Assembly (NCBI RefSeq): GCF_000429245.1
Contig: NZ_AUBM01000009.1
Span: forward strand, 1-64,000
Direction: 5' to 3'
DNA from: Schaalia georgiae DSM 6843
GTDB lineage: Bacteria > Actinomycetota > Actinomycetes > Actinomycetales > Actinomycetaceae
Length of the DNA: 64,000 bases
Part shown: positions 53,210 through 62,852 of the stretch, piece by piece
How positions within the stretch are numbered: position 1 is the first letter of the stretch
Layout of the letters: the number at the start of each line of letters is the position of its first letter
The notes under the pieces: model-generated
Told to the model about the DNA's origin: nothing
Seen by the model: only the letters and a program-made list of their open reading frames with translations
Database searches by the model: none
Made by a program: the position numbers and the translations under genes

Positions 53210-55762
53210 GTGAGCGACGAGCGAACCACCGACGCGCGGCACATCTCGGACACCGAGCGCGTCCGCCAGGTCGACCTTCAGAAGGAGATGCAGCGCTCCT
53301 ACTTGGACTACGCGATGAGCGTCATCGTCGGGCGGGCCCTGCCCGACGTGCGCGACGGCCTCAAACCCGTCCACAGGCGCGTCCTGTACGCCATGTACGA
53401 CGGCGGCTACCGCCCCACCTCGTCCTTCTCCAAGTCCTCCCGCGTCGTCGGCGAGGTCATGGGCAACTACCACCCGCACGGGGACGCGGCGATCTACGAC
53501 GCCCTGGCCCGCCTCGTGCAGCCCTGGTCCCTGCGCTACCCCCTGGTGGCCGGGCAGGGCAACTTCGGAACCCCGGGCAACCTGGGGCCCGCTGCCCCCC
53601 GTTACACGGAGTGCAAGATGGCGCCCCTGGCCATGGAGATGGTGCGGGACATCGACGAGGAGTGCGTCGATTTCCAGGACAACTACGACGGGCGCAACCA
53701 GGAGCCCACCATCCTGCCCGCCCGCTTCCCCAACCTGCTGGCCAACGGCTCCGAGGGCATCGCGGTCGGCATGGCCACGCGCATCCCCCCGCACAATCTG
53801 CGCGAACTGGCCCGCGGCGTCCAATGGGCCCTCGACCACCCCGGTGCCTCCCGCGAGGAACTGCTCGAGGCGCTCCTCAAACTCATCCCCGGTCCCGACT
53901 TCCCCACCGGCGCCACCATCCTGGGGCACAAGGGCATCGAGGACGCCTACCGCACGGGACGCGGCTCCATCACCCAGCGCGCCGTCGTCGGCGTCGAGGA
54001 GATCCAGGGCCGCCAGTGCCTGGTGGTCACCGAGCTCCCCTACCAGGTCAACCCCGACAACCTGGCCGACAAGATCGCGCAGTTGGTGCGCGACGGCCAG
54101 ATCCAGGGGATCGCCGACATCCGCGACGAGACTTCCGGGCGCACCGGCCAGCGCCTGGTCATCGTCCTCAAGCGCGACGCCGTCGCCAAGGTCGTCCTCA
54201 ACAACCTGTACAAGCGCACGCCCCTGCAGGAGAACTTCTCCGCGAACATGCTGGCCCTGGTCGACGGGGTTCCGCGCACCCTGTCCATCGACGGGTTCAT
54301 CCGCCACTGGATCACCCACCAGATCGACGTGATCGTGCGGCGCACCCGTTTCCGCCTGCGCAAGGCCATGGAGCGCCTGCACATCCTGGAGGGCTACCTC
54401 AAGGCCCTCGACGCCCTCGACGAGGTCATCGCCCTGATCCGCCGCTCCCCCACTGTCGACGAGGCGCGGGCCGGGCTCATCGACTTGCTCGACGTCGACG
54501 CCGTCCAGGCCGATGCCATCCTGGCGCTGCAGCTGAGGCGCCTGGCCGCCCTGGAGCGCCAGAAGATCCTCGACGAGCACGCCCAGCTCAAAGCGCGCGT
54601 GGACGATCTGCGTGACATCCTGGACAAGCCCGAGCGCCAGCGGGCGATCATCTCGGAGGAGCTGTCCGAGATCGTCGACAAGTTCGGCGACGAGCGCCGC
54701 ACGACGATCCTGCCCTTCGACGGCGAGATGTCGATGGAGGACCTGATCCCCGAAGAGGACGTGGTCGTCACCATCACCCGCGACGGCTTCGCCAAGCGCA
54801 CCCGCACCGACAACTACCGTTCCCAGAAACGAGGCGGCAAGGGGGTGCGCGGCACCCAGCTGCGCGGCGGCGACGTGGTGGAGCACTTCTTCGTCACCAC
54901 CACCCACCACTGGCTGCTGTTCTTCACCAATCTGGGACGCGTCTACCGCGCCAAGGCCTACGAGATCCCTGAAGGGGGCCGCGACGCGAAGGGCCAGCAC
55001 GTGGCGAACCTGCTGGCTTTCCAGCCCGACGAGCGCATCGCGCAGGTCTTGGCGATCCGCACCTACGAGGACGCGGACTACCTGGTGCTGGCCACCAAGT
55101 CCGGACTGGTCAAGAAGAGCCCGCTGGCCCTGTACAACTCTCCGCGCTCGGGCGGCATTATCGCCATCAACCTGCGCGAGGACGAGGCGGGCAACCCCGA
55201 CGAACTGGTGTCGGCCCAGACCATCATGGCCGACCAGGACCTCGTCTTGGTCTCCCGTGACGGGCAGGCGGTGCGCTTCGCCGCCACCGACGAGCAGCTG
55301 CGCCCCATGGGCCGTTCCACCTCCGGGGTGCGCGGCATGAAGTTCCGCGGCGACGACGAGCTGCTGTCGATGGAGGTGCCCGAAGAGGGCACTGACTTGC
55401 TCATCGTCACAGAGTCCGGGTACGCCAAGCGCACGCCCGTCGCCGAATACCCCACGAAGTCCCGGGGCACTATGGGTGTGCGGGTCGGCAAGCTCTCCGA
55501 CGAGCGCGGCGGCCTGGTCGGCGCCCTCGTCGTCAAACCCGACGAAGACGTGATGGTCATCACGGAGTCTGGGAAGCTCGTGCAGGTCAACGCCTCGGAC
55601 GTGCGACCCACCGCCCGCAACACAATGGGTGTGATCTTCGCCCGCCCCGATGCTGACGACCGCATTATCGCGATCACCCGCAACTCCGACTCCACCGTCG
55701 GCGCCGAGGACCAGGACGACGCGGACGCGCCCGCCGACGACCAGCCCGCCTCCGAGCAGTGA
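53210..55762 (+). CDS. gyrA: DNA gyrase subunit A
   Basis: This 850-residue protein has the breakage-reunion domain with [18 protein letters not shown], the quinolone-region [12 protein letters not shown] and the catalytic Tyr in A-A-P-R-Y-T-E. A C-terminal DNA-wrapping domain carries the GyrA box Q-K-R-G-G-K-G. At the usual resistance site it reads H-G-D-A-A, i.e. Ala where E. coli has Ser83, which is common in actinobacteria. GTG 53210 has AAGGA 5 nt upstream. Confidence 0.97.
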   Translation: MSDERTTDARHISDTERVRQVDLQKEMQRSYLDYAMSVIVGRALPDVRDGLKPVHRRVLYAMYDGGYRPTSSFSKSSRVVGEVMGNYHPHGDAAIYDALARLVQPWSLRYPLVAGQGNFGTPGNLGPAAPRYTECKMAPLAMEMVRDIDEECVDFQDNYDGRNQEPTILPARFPNLLANGSEGIAVGMATRIPPHNLRELARGVQWALDHPGASREELLEALLKLIPGPDFPTGATILGHKGIEDAYRTGRGSITQRAVVGVEEIQGRQCLVVTELPYQVNPDNLADKIAQLVRDGQIQGIADIRDETSGRTGQRLVIVLKRDAVAKVVLNNLYKRTPLQENFSANMLALVDGVPRTLSIDGFIRHWITHQIDVIVRRTRFRLRKAMERLHILEGYLKALDALDEVIALIRRSPTVDEARAGLIDLLDVDAVQADAILALQLRRLAALERQKILDEHAQLKARVDDLRDILDKPERQRAIISEELSEIVDKFGDERRTTILPFDGEMSMEDLIPEEDVVVTITRDGFAKRTRTDNYRSQKRGGKGVRGTQLRGGDVVEHFFVTTTHHWLLFFTNLGRVYRAKAYEIPEGGRDAKGQHVANLLAFQPDERIAQVLAIRTYEDADYLVLATKSGLVKKSPLALYNSPRSGGIIAINLREDEAGNPDELVSAQTIMADQDLVLVSRDGQAVRFAATDEQLRPMGRSTSGVRGMKFRGDDELLSMEVPEEGTDLLIVTESGYAKRTPVAEYPTKSRGTMGVRVGKLSDERGGLVGALVVKPDEDVMVITESGKLVQVNASDVRPTARNTMGVIFARPDADDRIIAITRNSDSTVGAEDQDDADAPADDQPASEQ

Positions 55763-55768
55763 ACGCGC

Positions 55769-55800
55769 CCCTGGGACCGGGGCCGCGCCCCGTCCCAGGG
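55769..55800 (+). terminator. Hairpin after gyrA
   Basis: CCCTGGGAC (55769-55777) pairs with 55792-55800, and GGGG/CCCC continues the stem across a 1-nt bulge. It starts 6 nt after the stop codon. Confidence 0.75.
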
Positions 55801-55875
55801 AAGGAACGACCGGGCCCCGCGCAACGGAGGGACCGGTACGATAGCCATTAGGTACCCGCACCTGGAAGGAAACCC

Positions 55876-56274
55876 ATGAGCGACCAGCACGCACCCACAT
55901 CGAACCAGGTCGACGCGCCCCGCCGCGTCGACCTGGCGATCGCACGCATCGATGCGTGGACCGTCATGAAGGTTTCATTCCTGCTGTCGGTCGCCTTCGG
56001 CATCGCCATCGTCATCGCCACCATCGTCCTGTGGTTCATGCTCGACGCAATGCACGTGTTCTCCACCTTGGAGTCCTTCCTGCAGGAGATCGGTGCCGGC
56101 AAGTTCACGGAACTCCTCGAGTACGTGCGCCTGCCCCGCACCATCGCCTACGCCACCATCGTCGGAGTCATCAACGTGATCCTCATGACCGCGATCTCGA
56201 CGCTGGGGGCCATGCTCTACAACGTGGTCGCCTCCCTGGTCGGCGGCATCAAAGTGTCCCTTATGGACGAGTGA
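55876..56274 (+). CDS. DUF3566 membrane protein
   Basis: This 132-residue protein has the DUF3566 plan: a short hydrophilic N-terminus, D-A-W-T-V-M-K-V-S-F-L-L-S, two transmembrane helices and a central amphipathic stretch. It follows gyrA in most actinobacteria; its function is unknown. ATG 55876 has GGAAGGA just upstream. Its last 14 bp overlap the end of the convergent lipase-like gene. Confidence 0.9.
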   Translation: MSDQHAPTSNQVDAPRRVDLAIARIDAWTVMKVSFLLSVAFGIAIVIATIVLWFMLDAMHVFSTLESFLQEIGAGKFTELLEYVRLPRTIAYATIVGVINVILMTAISTLGAMLYNVVASLVGGIKVSLMDE

Positions 56275-57160
56275 TCCGAATGGGACGCACCCTCAGCGCG
56301 CGGTCGACGGCGGCGCCGACTGCCCGCGGGACGGGACCCGGAGCGGGCGCGGGAACGAAATCGCCGTCCTCCACCACCCACGTGTAGGGGTCGTGGCCCA
56401 TCGGACCGGGCAGGCCCGAACGGACGAAGCGCGCGGGGCCGGGCTGGTCGAGCAAGACCGACACCCACGATCCCGGAATGCGCACCCGCGAGGCGGGCGC
56501 CGCGTTCGCCTCGAAGAACCCCGCTCGGACGAGAGGGGCGGGGAAGCCAGGGGCGTCCAAGGAGAACAGGCGGACCCGTTCCGCGTCGCGGGGGCGGGCG
56601 CGCAGCAGGCTCGCCAGCGCGTACTCCGCCAGGTTCCCGCCCTTCGAATGCCCCATGACGAACAACGGCCCCGAGTGGCGCTCTGCCACGAACGCCAAGT
56701 ACCGGGCCGCCGCCCTGTGGCCCGGCAACGGGAATGACAAGCCCATGACGGCGTCCTCGGCCCAGCCCTGCCACGACCTATCCGTGCCGCGGAATACCAC
56801 CATCGTGAGCGATCCGGCACCCCCGGGAGTCCACAGCGTGAGCGCTGAGAACTGGCTCAGCGGGCGCGCGCTCCACCGGTCCACGGCGTGGGCGCAGGTG
56901 AGGGGCGCGAAACGGGGCGACGACGCCGCGGCGACCAGCATGCGCCGATCGAGGCGCGGGTGCAGGGAATGGCGGTAGAGGAAACGGGACTGGGCCAGTG
57001 CGCCCAGGTCGGCCACCTGCATCCCGTCGGCCCCGCGCACGGCCCCGAGCGCACCGAAATCGCATTGCGCCAGGCAGCACAGGGCCAGGGCATCGGCTGG
57101 ACTCGGCGGAGCGGACGGGTCCGTGTCCGCCCTGCGCGCGTGATCGATGACGTTGCCCAT
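56261..57160 (-). CDS. DUF2974/Mbeg1-like alpha/beta hydrolase, copy 2
   Basis: This 299-residue lipase-like protein has an F-R-G-T-D-R-S-W-Q-G-W-A-E-D segment and the nucleophile elbow M-G-H-S-K-G-G-N-L-A-E-Y (G-x-S-x-G, Ser at about residue 165). It continues with L-D-A-P-G-F and Y-T-W-V-V-E-D-G-D-F-V near the C-terminus. No signal peptide is seen, so it should be cytoplasmic. The substrate is unknown. It starts 5 nt after the stop of its tandem paralogue. Confidence 0.8.
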   Translation of the reverse strand: MGNVIDHARRADTDPSAPPSPADALALCCLAQCDFGALGAVRGADGMQVADLGALAQSRFLYRHSLHPRLDRRMLVAAASSPRFAPLTCAHAVDRWSARPLSQFSALTLWTPGGAGSLTMVVFRGTDRSWQGWAEDAVMGLSFPLPGHRAAARYLAFVAERHSGPLFVMGHSKGGNLAEYALASLLRARPRDAERVRLFSLDAPGFPAPLVRAGFFEANAAPASRVRIPGSWVSVLLDQPGPARFVRSGLPGPMGHDPYTWVVEDGDFVPAPAPGPVPRAVGAAVDRALRVRPIRITRP

Positions 57161-57165
57161 AGCGC

Positions 57166-58224
57166 CTACCTGCCGGGGAAGGGAATCAAATCGAGGATCG
57201 CCCTGCGCAGCACGGCATGCGCCTCGCGGCCCATGGACGTGAAGGAGCGTGCGAAGAACGGCAAGTCGGCGGCGAAGGCCGCGACCATCTCGGGCACGGT
57301 CGTCGTCGACGAGCTGATGGCGACCCCGTAGAGGGCCTCGATGAGCAGCTCCGCCTCTTCGCGCGGATGGGCGGCCAACCAGCGCGTGAGCCGCCTGTCG
57401 AATCCGCGGGCGTCCTTGTTGAGCGGGGAGTCCACGAAATCGCCGTCCTCGACCCGCCACATGTACGGGTAGTGCGCCAGGATCCCGTTCGTGGTCGCGC
57501 GGATGACGCGCGCCCGGCGGGGCGAGGACATGAGGAGCCCCACCAGGGCCGATTGCGGGACGGTCTTGTGGAAGATGTGGCGGACGGGGGCGAACTCGTC
57601 CAGGGCGCCGTCGGGAAAACCCGGGCCGTCGTGGTTGTACACGGCGCCGAGGCGCGCGCGGACCGGCGCCCGGGCGTGCGCAGCGGCGTACTCCGCCAGG
57701 TTCCCGCCCTTCGAATGGCCGCCGACGATGATCTGCCCGCGCCTGTGGGCGGCGACGTGGTCGAGGTAGGCGGCGGCGCGCCTCTGGGCGGGCACGGGGT
57801 ACTGGAAGGACATATTGAAGTTCTCCTTCCACCCGACCAGGCTCGCGTCCGTCCCCCGGAAAGCCACGTAGGTGAGGTGGGGCCCGAGGGCGAAGGACAC
57901 GGCGCAGAACTGCTTCTGCTCGTCGATACTGGTCTCCGTCGCGTAGGAGAAGACCCGCACGTCGCGGAACCGGGGGTTCGCAGCCATCGCCGTGAGCAGC
58001 TGGTACCCGTCGTGGGGCTTGAGGACGTGGGTGAAGCACTGATCGTAGTTCTCCGCGTGCGCCAGGTCCCCGATGCGCACGCCCGGGCGCCGGGCGCGGA
58101 CTCCCGATACGGGGGACAGGTCGAAGTAGGCGGCGGCCGACAGGATCAGGGAGTCGACCTCGCGCAGCGGCTCCGCGTCGAGGCGCGCCAAGTGCGTGCG
58201 CGCGTCGTCAATGATGGTGCCCAT
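57166..58224 (-). CDS. DUF2974/Mbeg1-like alpha/beta hydrolase, copy 1
   Basis: This 352-residue paralogue of the following gene has F-R-G-T-D-A-S-L-V-G-W-K-E-N, the elbow V-G-G-H-S-K-G-G-N-L-A-E-Y, H-D-G-P-G-F-P and W-R-V-E-D-G-D-F-V. The longer C-terminus has no counterpart in copy 2. ATG 58224 follows AAGGGGGAG closely; 38 codons before it are discarded. The tandem pair suggests duplication in place. Confidence 0.82.
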   Translation of the reverse strand: MGTIIDDARTHLARLDAEPLREVDSLILSAAAYFDLSPVSGVRARRPGVRIGDLAHAENYDQCFTHVLKPHDGYQLLTAMAANPRFRDVRVFSYATETSIDEQKQFCAVSFALGPHLTYVAFRGTDASLVGWKENFNMSFQYPVPAQRRAAAYLDHVAAHRRGQIIVGGHSKGGNLAEYAAAHARAPVRARLGAVYNHDGPGFPDGALDEFAPVRHIFHKTVPQSALVGLLMSSPRRARVIRATTNGILAHYPYMWRVEDGDFVDSPLNKDARGFDRRLTRWLAAHPREEAELLIEALYGVAISSSTTTVPEMVAAFAADLPFFARSFTSMGREAHAVLRRAILDLIPFPGR

Positions 58225-58424
58225 GCTCCCCCTTCCGCGTCCTGTGTCAATCGTAGGGGCCCCAGGACGGCTGCGGGAGGTCGAGACCGCCGGTGGCCCA
58301 CGACCGGGCCGTTCCCCGCCCCACCTGATGGACGACACACCCTAGTGTTGGACGTCACCTAGGCGGATTTGTTGGCTGGGGCGGCCGCTGTGTACCATAT
58401 CCGAGTGCCCTCAAGGGCGCGGAT

Positions 58425-58501
58425 GGGCCTATAGCTCAGTAGGTTAGAGCGCAGTCCTGATAAGACTGAGGTCGGTGGTTCGAGCCCACCTAGGCCCACC
58501 A
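58425..58501 (+). tRNA. ileT: tRNA-Ile (GAT)
   Basis: A 7-bp acceptor stem GGGCCTA/TAGGCCC, a D-loop with TAGCTCAGTAGGTTAGAG, an anticodon loop CTGATAA with anticodon GAT, a T-loop GGTTCGAGCC and an encoded CCA. Confidence 0.97.
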
Positions 58502-58533
58502 TCCACAGGTGAGCACGAGCCGGGGAGGTCGCC

Positions 58534-58668
58534 ATGAGGAAGTGGGCCACGTGCCTAGTCGCCGTTGGGTCCGCAATCGCGGTTGGCCTGGTGGTGCGCC
58601 AGATCGTCCACGACCTCTCCGACAACGCCGAATTGTGGACATCCGTCACGGATGCCGTGGAGGGCTGA
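58534..58668 (+). CDS. DLW-39 family protein
   Basis: This 44-residue protein has one hydrophobic N-terminal segment (V-A-V-G-S-A-I-A-V-G-L-V-V) and A-E-L-W-T-S-V-T-D-A-V near the end. Tiny proteins of this plan between tRNA-Ile and tRNA-Ala are a hallmark of actinobacteria. ATG 58534 has GGGGAGG 6 nt upstream. The function is unknown. Confidence 0.85.
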   Translation: MRKWATCLVAVGSAIAVGLVVRQIVHDLSDNAELWTSVTDAVEG

Positions 58669-58677
58669 GCCTTCCGA

Positions 58678-58753
58678 GGGGCTATGGCGCAATTGGTAGC
58701 GCACCTGCTTTGCAAGCAGGGGGTTACGGGTTCGAGTCCCGTTAGCTCCACCA
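58678..58753 (+). tRNA. alaT: tRNA-Ala (TGC)
   Basis: Acceptor stem GGGGCTA/TAGCTCC (one G-U pair), anticodon loop TTTGCAA with anticodon TGC, T-loop GGTTCGAGTCC and an encoded CCA. Confidence 0.97.
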
Positions 58754-59038
58754 CCAGGGTCTTGCACGAAACTGGGTCGAAGTGAATATGATTCTGGGCT
58801 CCCTCGGTGTTCGCCGGGGGAGTTCTCGCGTGTGTGGGGCCGGGCGCGGTGGCGGCGGGGGTGCTGGCCGTGGCGGCGTGGATGAGTGCGCCTGTTGGCG
58901 AGTACCAGAGCCGCCCGTCAACACGAGCCATCACATCAACAGTCATCACGTATCGATCCTTTCAAATCAAGGGAAAACACAGACAACTGAACACGCCCTC
59001 TGTACGGCGCGCGCCGCGTACACCCCACCGGGGCCGCT

Positions 59039-59324
59039 CTGCTCAAACTCACCCCTGCACTGACACAGACGAGCATGCCCCAGGAGTTGGTCGAGATGCA
59101 CTCCCTGGGCCGCACCCCGACAAGACGGGCGGCGGACATCCTCGCCCACTATCCGTCACCCCCACACCTCCAATGGCTTTACCGAGGCCATGGGTGGGTG
59201 TTTGGAACACCTTAGGGGCACCGCCCTCAGATTCCGTAACCAAACCCTCTACTGACTCCGAGGCCTCCTCGAAACCGACGATCTCGCACACCGCCTCCAT
59301 CACAAATACGAAGAATCAGACTAG
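59039..59324 (+). pseudogene. ISL3-family transposase, C-terminal remnant
   Basis: The plus strand reads L-V-E-M-H-S-L-G-R-T-x-T-R-R-A-A-D-I-L-A-H-Y in one frame. After a shift near 59153 it continues S-N-G-F-T-E-A-M-G-G-C-L-E-H-L-R-G-T-A-L, then F-R-N-Q-T-L-Y, an in-frame stop (TGA at 59253) and L-L-E-T-D-D-L-A-H-R-L-H. This order matches the end of ISL3 transposases (G-R-T..., S-N-G-x-T-E-A-x-N-G-R-L-E-H-L-R-G). One frameshift, one stop and the missing front part make it a dead fragment. The stretch 58754-59038 before it shows nothing I can name. Confidence 0.65.
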
Positions 59325-59373
59325 TCTCCGTATAGCAATCTTAAGTCGATTGGAGATATGCTACAATTATAAT

Positions 59374-59946
59374 ATGCACACTGTTCTTTGTACGCGGACG
59401 ACGAGGTTTCGATCAGTCGTTGGATTGCTGGTGCTTTTTGTTCTTGGTATGACAGCGATGCGATTCGCGGCTCGTTACGTGTCGTCAGTTTCTGGTGGTG
59501 CGGGAATATTTGATCTAAATTTTGGTAATGATGGAACCTATATTCACGATAACCTCTTGGCGCTAGGTGATGCTGGTAAAAGCGCCTATCTGTACATTTT
59601 TTTGCCCATTGATACTGTTTATGTGGCGATATATGCTGTATACTATGCCTACGCTTTGGCGTTCTTTCTACAGCGCACTATAAATGATCGATGGAATTGT
59701 GCTCGATGGGTAATATTCCTTCCTGTTTTAGGTGCTGTGTGTGACTGGTTGGAAAATGTGTCCTTCACCTTCATGCTAATTCAGCCTTCTGGCTCTATAG
59801 ATTCATTGCTGGTAACAAGCACTTCCTTACTGACTAAGACAAAATTCGTCTTGGTGTATCTATCGCTATTGTTGGTGTTGGGACTAGCGGCGACATGGCT
59901 AGTGTGTTATGTTCGCGCCAAACGAAACCGTAGGATATTACAGTAA
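59374..59946 (+). CDS. A+T-rich orphan membrane protein
   Basis: This 190-residue protein has about four hydrophobic segments (near residues 12-30, 68-90, 108-125 and 155-178), with D-W-L-E-N-V-S-F-T in a loop. I recognise no family. Its DNA is strikingly A+T-rich, with many TTT, ATT and TAT codons, unlike every neighbour, which points to recent transfer. The ATG at 59374 has no close ribosome site: a GGAG lies about 20 nt upstream and TATAAT overlaps the start, so a leaderless transcript is possible. It lies directly after the ISL3 remnant. Confidence 0.65.
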   Translation: MHTVLCTRTTRFRSVVGLLVLFVLGMTAMRFAARYVSSVSGGAGIFDLNFGNDGTYIHDNLLALGDAGKSAYLYIFLPIDTVYVAIYAVYYAYALAFFLQRTINDRWNCARWVIFLPVLGAVCDWLENVSFTFMLIQPSGSIDSLLVTSTSLLTKTKFVLVYLSLLLVLGLAATWLVCYVRAKRNRRILQ

Positions 59947-60520
59947 ACTGGGTGCCATGAAAAGTACAATGTGGTGCCATAGGGTGTGAGTCGGTTTTCT
60001 GGTCGAGAGGGGTCGGGTGTAGGTTGTCGTAGGCTTTTGAGTACGTGGGACCGGGCTGTGACCGGCGGGCTGGTAGGACGCGGCCTTGGTGTGACGCCCT
60101 CATCGGCCATCAACCCTACCTGGGCGCGAACAGCGACGAACCGGGCAACCGCCCCCGCCACCTTCGACTATCCCATCCCCACAAGAAGCATTCACCCAAC
60201 TCATTGCCATCCCCCAGGTGGCGAAGACCGACTCCGCGCGAACAGTAGATCCGATGAGGAGCTACCCATAGAATACTGAAAACTGTGAGAAGATTGCCGA
60301 CACTAGCGTTCCTGCGGAATACAGGCGGCACACGTCGTCTTGTTCTGAATTGGTTGGTGTATGTAGTATTGCTTTCTTGTATTCTGCGTTGATTTACACG
60401 ATACTGTAAATATGGGTTTCTCATCGGACTCTCGGTCCATGGCGACCAAGAACCGTAGCAGCCTGAACTATTTGCGCGCAAAACTCGTTGAGGGCCACTT
60501 GATATTCCCCCGGAATCACG
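59947..60520. other. Mixed-composition stretch without a supported gene
   Basis: It begins with a near-repeat (GTGCCATGAAAAG then GTGCCATAGGG), continues G+C-rich, and is A+T-rich again at 60270-60420. I find no open frame with convincing composition. It may be the far flank of the transferred segment. Confidence 0.4.
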
Positions 60521-60898
60521 ATGAGAAGCGGTTCCGGAGTTTCCTTTGTCGACGCCTCGTCGTCGGTGCTGCGCCAGGGCGCCGACGAATCGGGTCGCGC
60601 CGATACGCGAGAGGCCGCGCTCGCGCGCGTCTTCGGTGCGCTTTCAGACCCTTTGCGACTGAGGATCGTGCGGCGCATCGCCCTCGAGGGTGAACTGGGG
60701 TGCGGGCAGATCGACCACGGACTGTCCTCCTCGACTGTTTCCCACCACTGCAAAGTGCTGCGGGAAGCGGGGATAGTCGTGAGCACGCCGGTGGGGAACC
60801 AGCGCGTGCTGACCCTGCGCCCGGAGTTCGAGCGCGACTACCAGGGGCTTCTGGCCAGTATTGCGCGCAGGGACTCCGTGGTCCCCGGCGGGGATTGA
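60521..60898 (+). CDS. ArsR-family transcriptional regulator
   Basis: This 125-residue winged-helix protein has F-G-A-L-S-D-P-L-R-L-R-I-V-R, then L-S-S-S-T-V-S-H-H-C-K-V-L-R-E-A-G-I-V as recognition helix and V-G-N-Q-R-V-L-T-L-R wing. No metal-binding Cys pair is visible in the recognition-helix region, and one Cys lies before it, so sensing may not be of metals. ATG 60521 has only a weak GGAA upstream. It may control the NmrA-like gene downstream (226-bp gap without a gene). Confidence 0.82.
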   Translation: MRSGSGVSFVDASSSVLRQGADESGRADTREAALARVFGALSDPLRLRIVRRIALEGELGCGQIDHGLSSSTVSHHCKVLREAGIVVSTPVGNQRVLTLRPEFERDYQGLLASIARRDSVVPGGD

Positions 60899-61124
60899 GG
60901 AGTGCGGGAGCCGTTGCGCACATTCGACTGACCTGTGGGTCGAAGACTCCGTTTTCGGCTCCCCACTGTGGATGCGCCTGCGAATCGGCGCACTTGCGGG
61001 ACGAACGCTCCCGGCTATCCACAGGCGTGTCCACAGTTGTGGAGAAATTTTGTGGACGGTTGGCGGGACGGCTCTGACGGCGCGGTGGAATCTGACCACT
61101 AGTAGCCTGTGCGAAAATCGGAAG

Positions 61125-62021
61125 ATGAGCACCACCGCGCAGAACACACACGACCCCGCCCGCTCCGCTGACGCCCGCGGACTGCCGCCCCTGGGGATCA
61201 CAGGGGCCTCCGGGAACGTCGGCGGCACTGTCGCGCGCGTGCTCGCGGAAGCAGGAATCCCCATGCGCCTGCTGGCCAACACGCCCTCACGCGCCCCACA
61301 GCTGCCTGGTGCTGTCGCCGTCCAATGCTCCTATGAGAACACCAGCGCCTCCCGCGCCGCCCTTGCGGGCGTGACCACGCTCTTCATGGTCTCCGCCCCC
61401 GAATCCGCCGACCGCCTTGCGCGCCACAAGGCCTTCGTCGACGCGGCGGCCGAGGCGGGGGTGCGCCACGTCGTCTACCTGTCCTTCATGAACGCGGCGC
61501 CCGACTGCGTGTTCACCCTGGGGCGCACGCACTTCCACACGGAGGAGCACATCAAAGCCTCTGGGATGGCCTACACCTTCCTGCGGGACAATTTCTACAT
61601 CGACTTCTTCGTGGACCTGCCCGACGAGGAGGGGGTGATCTGTGGACCCGCCGGGGATGGGCGAGTCGGCGCGGTGGCGCGCAGCGACGCGGGCCGGGTC
61701 GCCGCGGCTGTGCTGCGCGATCCTGGACGCCACGCTGGCCGGATGCTGAACGTCACGGGGCCGAGCTCGCTCACGCTCAACGAGATCGCCCGGATCCTCA
61801 CCGGCGCCCTGGGCCGGCCGATCCGTTACGAGCGCGAGACCGTCGACGAGGCCTACGCCTCCCGCAGGAAATGGCCCGCTGAGCAGTGGCAGTACGACGC
61901 GTGGGTCTCCACCTACACCTCGATTGCCGCGGGCCAGATGGACGTCGTGTCCACAGTGGTCGAGGACCTCACAGGCCGCCCTCCCCTGAGCGTGCGGGAC
62001 GTGGCCGAGGGGCGCGGGTAG
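61125..62021 (+). CDS. NmrA-like NAD(P)-binding protein
   Basis: This 298-residue atypical short-chain dehydrogenase has the Rossmann motif I-T-G-A-S-G-N-V-G-G-T-V near residue 26 and V-V-Y-L-S-F at about 128. It resembles quinone oxidoreductase or redox-sensor proteins of the NmrA/QOR2 group, which use or sense NADPH. ATG 61125 lies almost on a GGAAG, so the start is not certain. Its position after an ArsR regulator suggests stress-linked control. Confidence 0.8.
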   Translation: MSTTAQNTHDPARSADARGLPPLGITGASGNVGGTVARVLAEAGIPMRLLANTPSRAPQLPGAVAVQCSYENTSASRAALAGVTTLFMVSAPESADRLARHKAFVDAAAEAGVRHVVYLSFMNAAPDCVFTLGRTHFHTEEHIKASGMAYTFLRDNFYIDFFVDLPDEEGVICGPAGDGRVGAVARSDAGRVAAAVLRDPGRHAGRMLNVTGPSSLTLNEIARILTGALGRPIRYERETVDEAYASRRKWPAEQWQYDAWVSTYTSIAAGQMDVVSTVVEDLTGRPPLSVRDVAEGRG

Positions 62022-62072
62022 GCTCACGCGGACGTATTGCGCCCTGAGCTCCGGCTAGGGCGCGGGCACAGC

Positions 62073-62100
62073 ACGAGGCCGGGGGCGGCCCCGGCCTCGT
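62073..62100. terminator. Hairpin between convergent NmrA-like and PAP2 genes
   Basis: A perfect 12-bp stem with a GCGG loop (ACGAGGCCGGGG at 62073-62084 pairs with 62089-62100). Confidence 0.8.
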
Positions 62101-62189
62101 CGTGTTGTGCGCCATCCGGTCGACGGCACTGCCCCGGCGTCGGCGGAATGCAGCTGCCCCCGACCATCCGCGCGGTGGGTGGGTGGATC

Positions 62190-62837
62190 CTAGAAGGCGC
62201 GCCTGAGGACGTTGGGACCCAATAGGAAGGGCGCCAGGATCATCGTGGAGCCCAAGCCGATGCCGAATCCGCCCAGCACGTCCGTCAGCCAGTGGACGCC
62301 CAGGTACAGGCGGGAGACAGCGATGAACACGATGAACGCCAGAGCCGCGATCCACAGCAGGTGGCGCAGGCGCCGACCCCAGCGCGTCATTGTGAGGACC
62401 AGTACCAGTGCGGCCAGGAACGCCGTGATGGCCGTGGTGTGGCCGGAGGGGAACGAAGGTGACGTCTCAGCCGCCAGGCGCGTGATCTCCGGGGGGCGGG
62501 GGCGCCCGTCGAGGGCTTTGATGATGTGGGCGTTGACCGCGGACAGCGCCACAGAGCCCATCACGAAGATGCCGTGGAGGATCTTCTTGACTGCGCGCCA
62601 CACGATGAGGCCCGCGACGACGGCCATGACAGCGATGGCGTTCGGGTCGAAGACGACGCCGACGCTGTTCATGAGGGTGGTGACGCCCGCGGAACGGGAA
62701 TCGATGAAGCCGGTCAGCACGGACGAGTCGATGGGTGTGGGGTTCGTGATGAACCCACCGGCGATGCCGACCAGTACGACCAGGATGGCCCCGATGATGA
62801 CCGGAGCGGAGAACAAACGGCGAAGGAACATGGTCAC
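62190..62837 (-). CDS. PAP2-family membrane phosphatase
   Basis: This 215-residue protein has five or six hydrophobic segments and all three PAP2 motifs: K-A-L-D-G-R-P-R-P-P, P-S-F-P-S-G-H and S-R-L-Y-L-G-V-H-W-L-T-D. It should dephosphorylate a lipid phosphate such as undecaprenyl pyrophosphate or phosphatidate. GTG 62837 or ATG 62831 may start it. Confidence 0.9.
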   Translation of the reverse strand: MTMFLRRLFSAPVIIGAILVVLVGIAGGFITNPTPIDSSVLTGFIDSRSAGVTTLMNSVGVVFDPNAIAVMAVVAGLIVWRAVKKILHGIFVMGSVALSAVNAHIIKALDGRPRPPEITRLAAETSPSFPSGHTTAITAFLAALVLVLTMTRWGRRLRHLLWIAALAFIVFIAVSRLYLGVHWLTDVLGGFGIGLGSTMILAPFLLGPNVLRRAF

Positions 62838-62852
62838 CAGCCTAGTGGAGTC

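Noticed and set aside
52679-55945. Open frame of more than 1000 codons antisense to gyrA
   Set aside because: It arises from G+C-rich third positions opposite a real gene. It has no domain, no sensible start and lies fully over gyrB/gyrA.
58359-58949. Minus-strand open frame running across both tRNA genes
   Set aside because: It is antisense to tRNA-Ile, DLW-39 and tRNA-Ala. The well-known spurious peptide pattern from tRNA antisense (G-L-E-P-V-T-P) is visible in it.
58807-59946. Extended 379-codon version of the A+T-rich membrane protein
   Set aside because: The upstream half crosses G+C-rich DNA and the ISL3 remnant in another frame. The composition switch and the protein-like part begin near 59374.
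60412-60693. Plus-strand frame overlapping the ArsR gene
   Set aside because: It is an Arg-rich reading in a different frame from the clear winged-helix protein.
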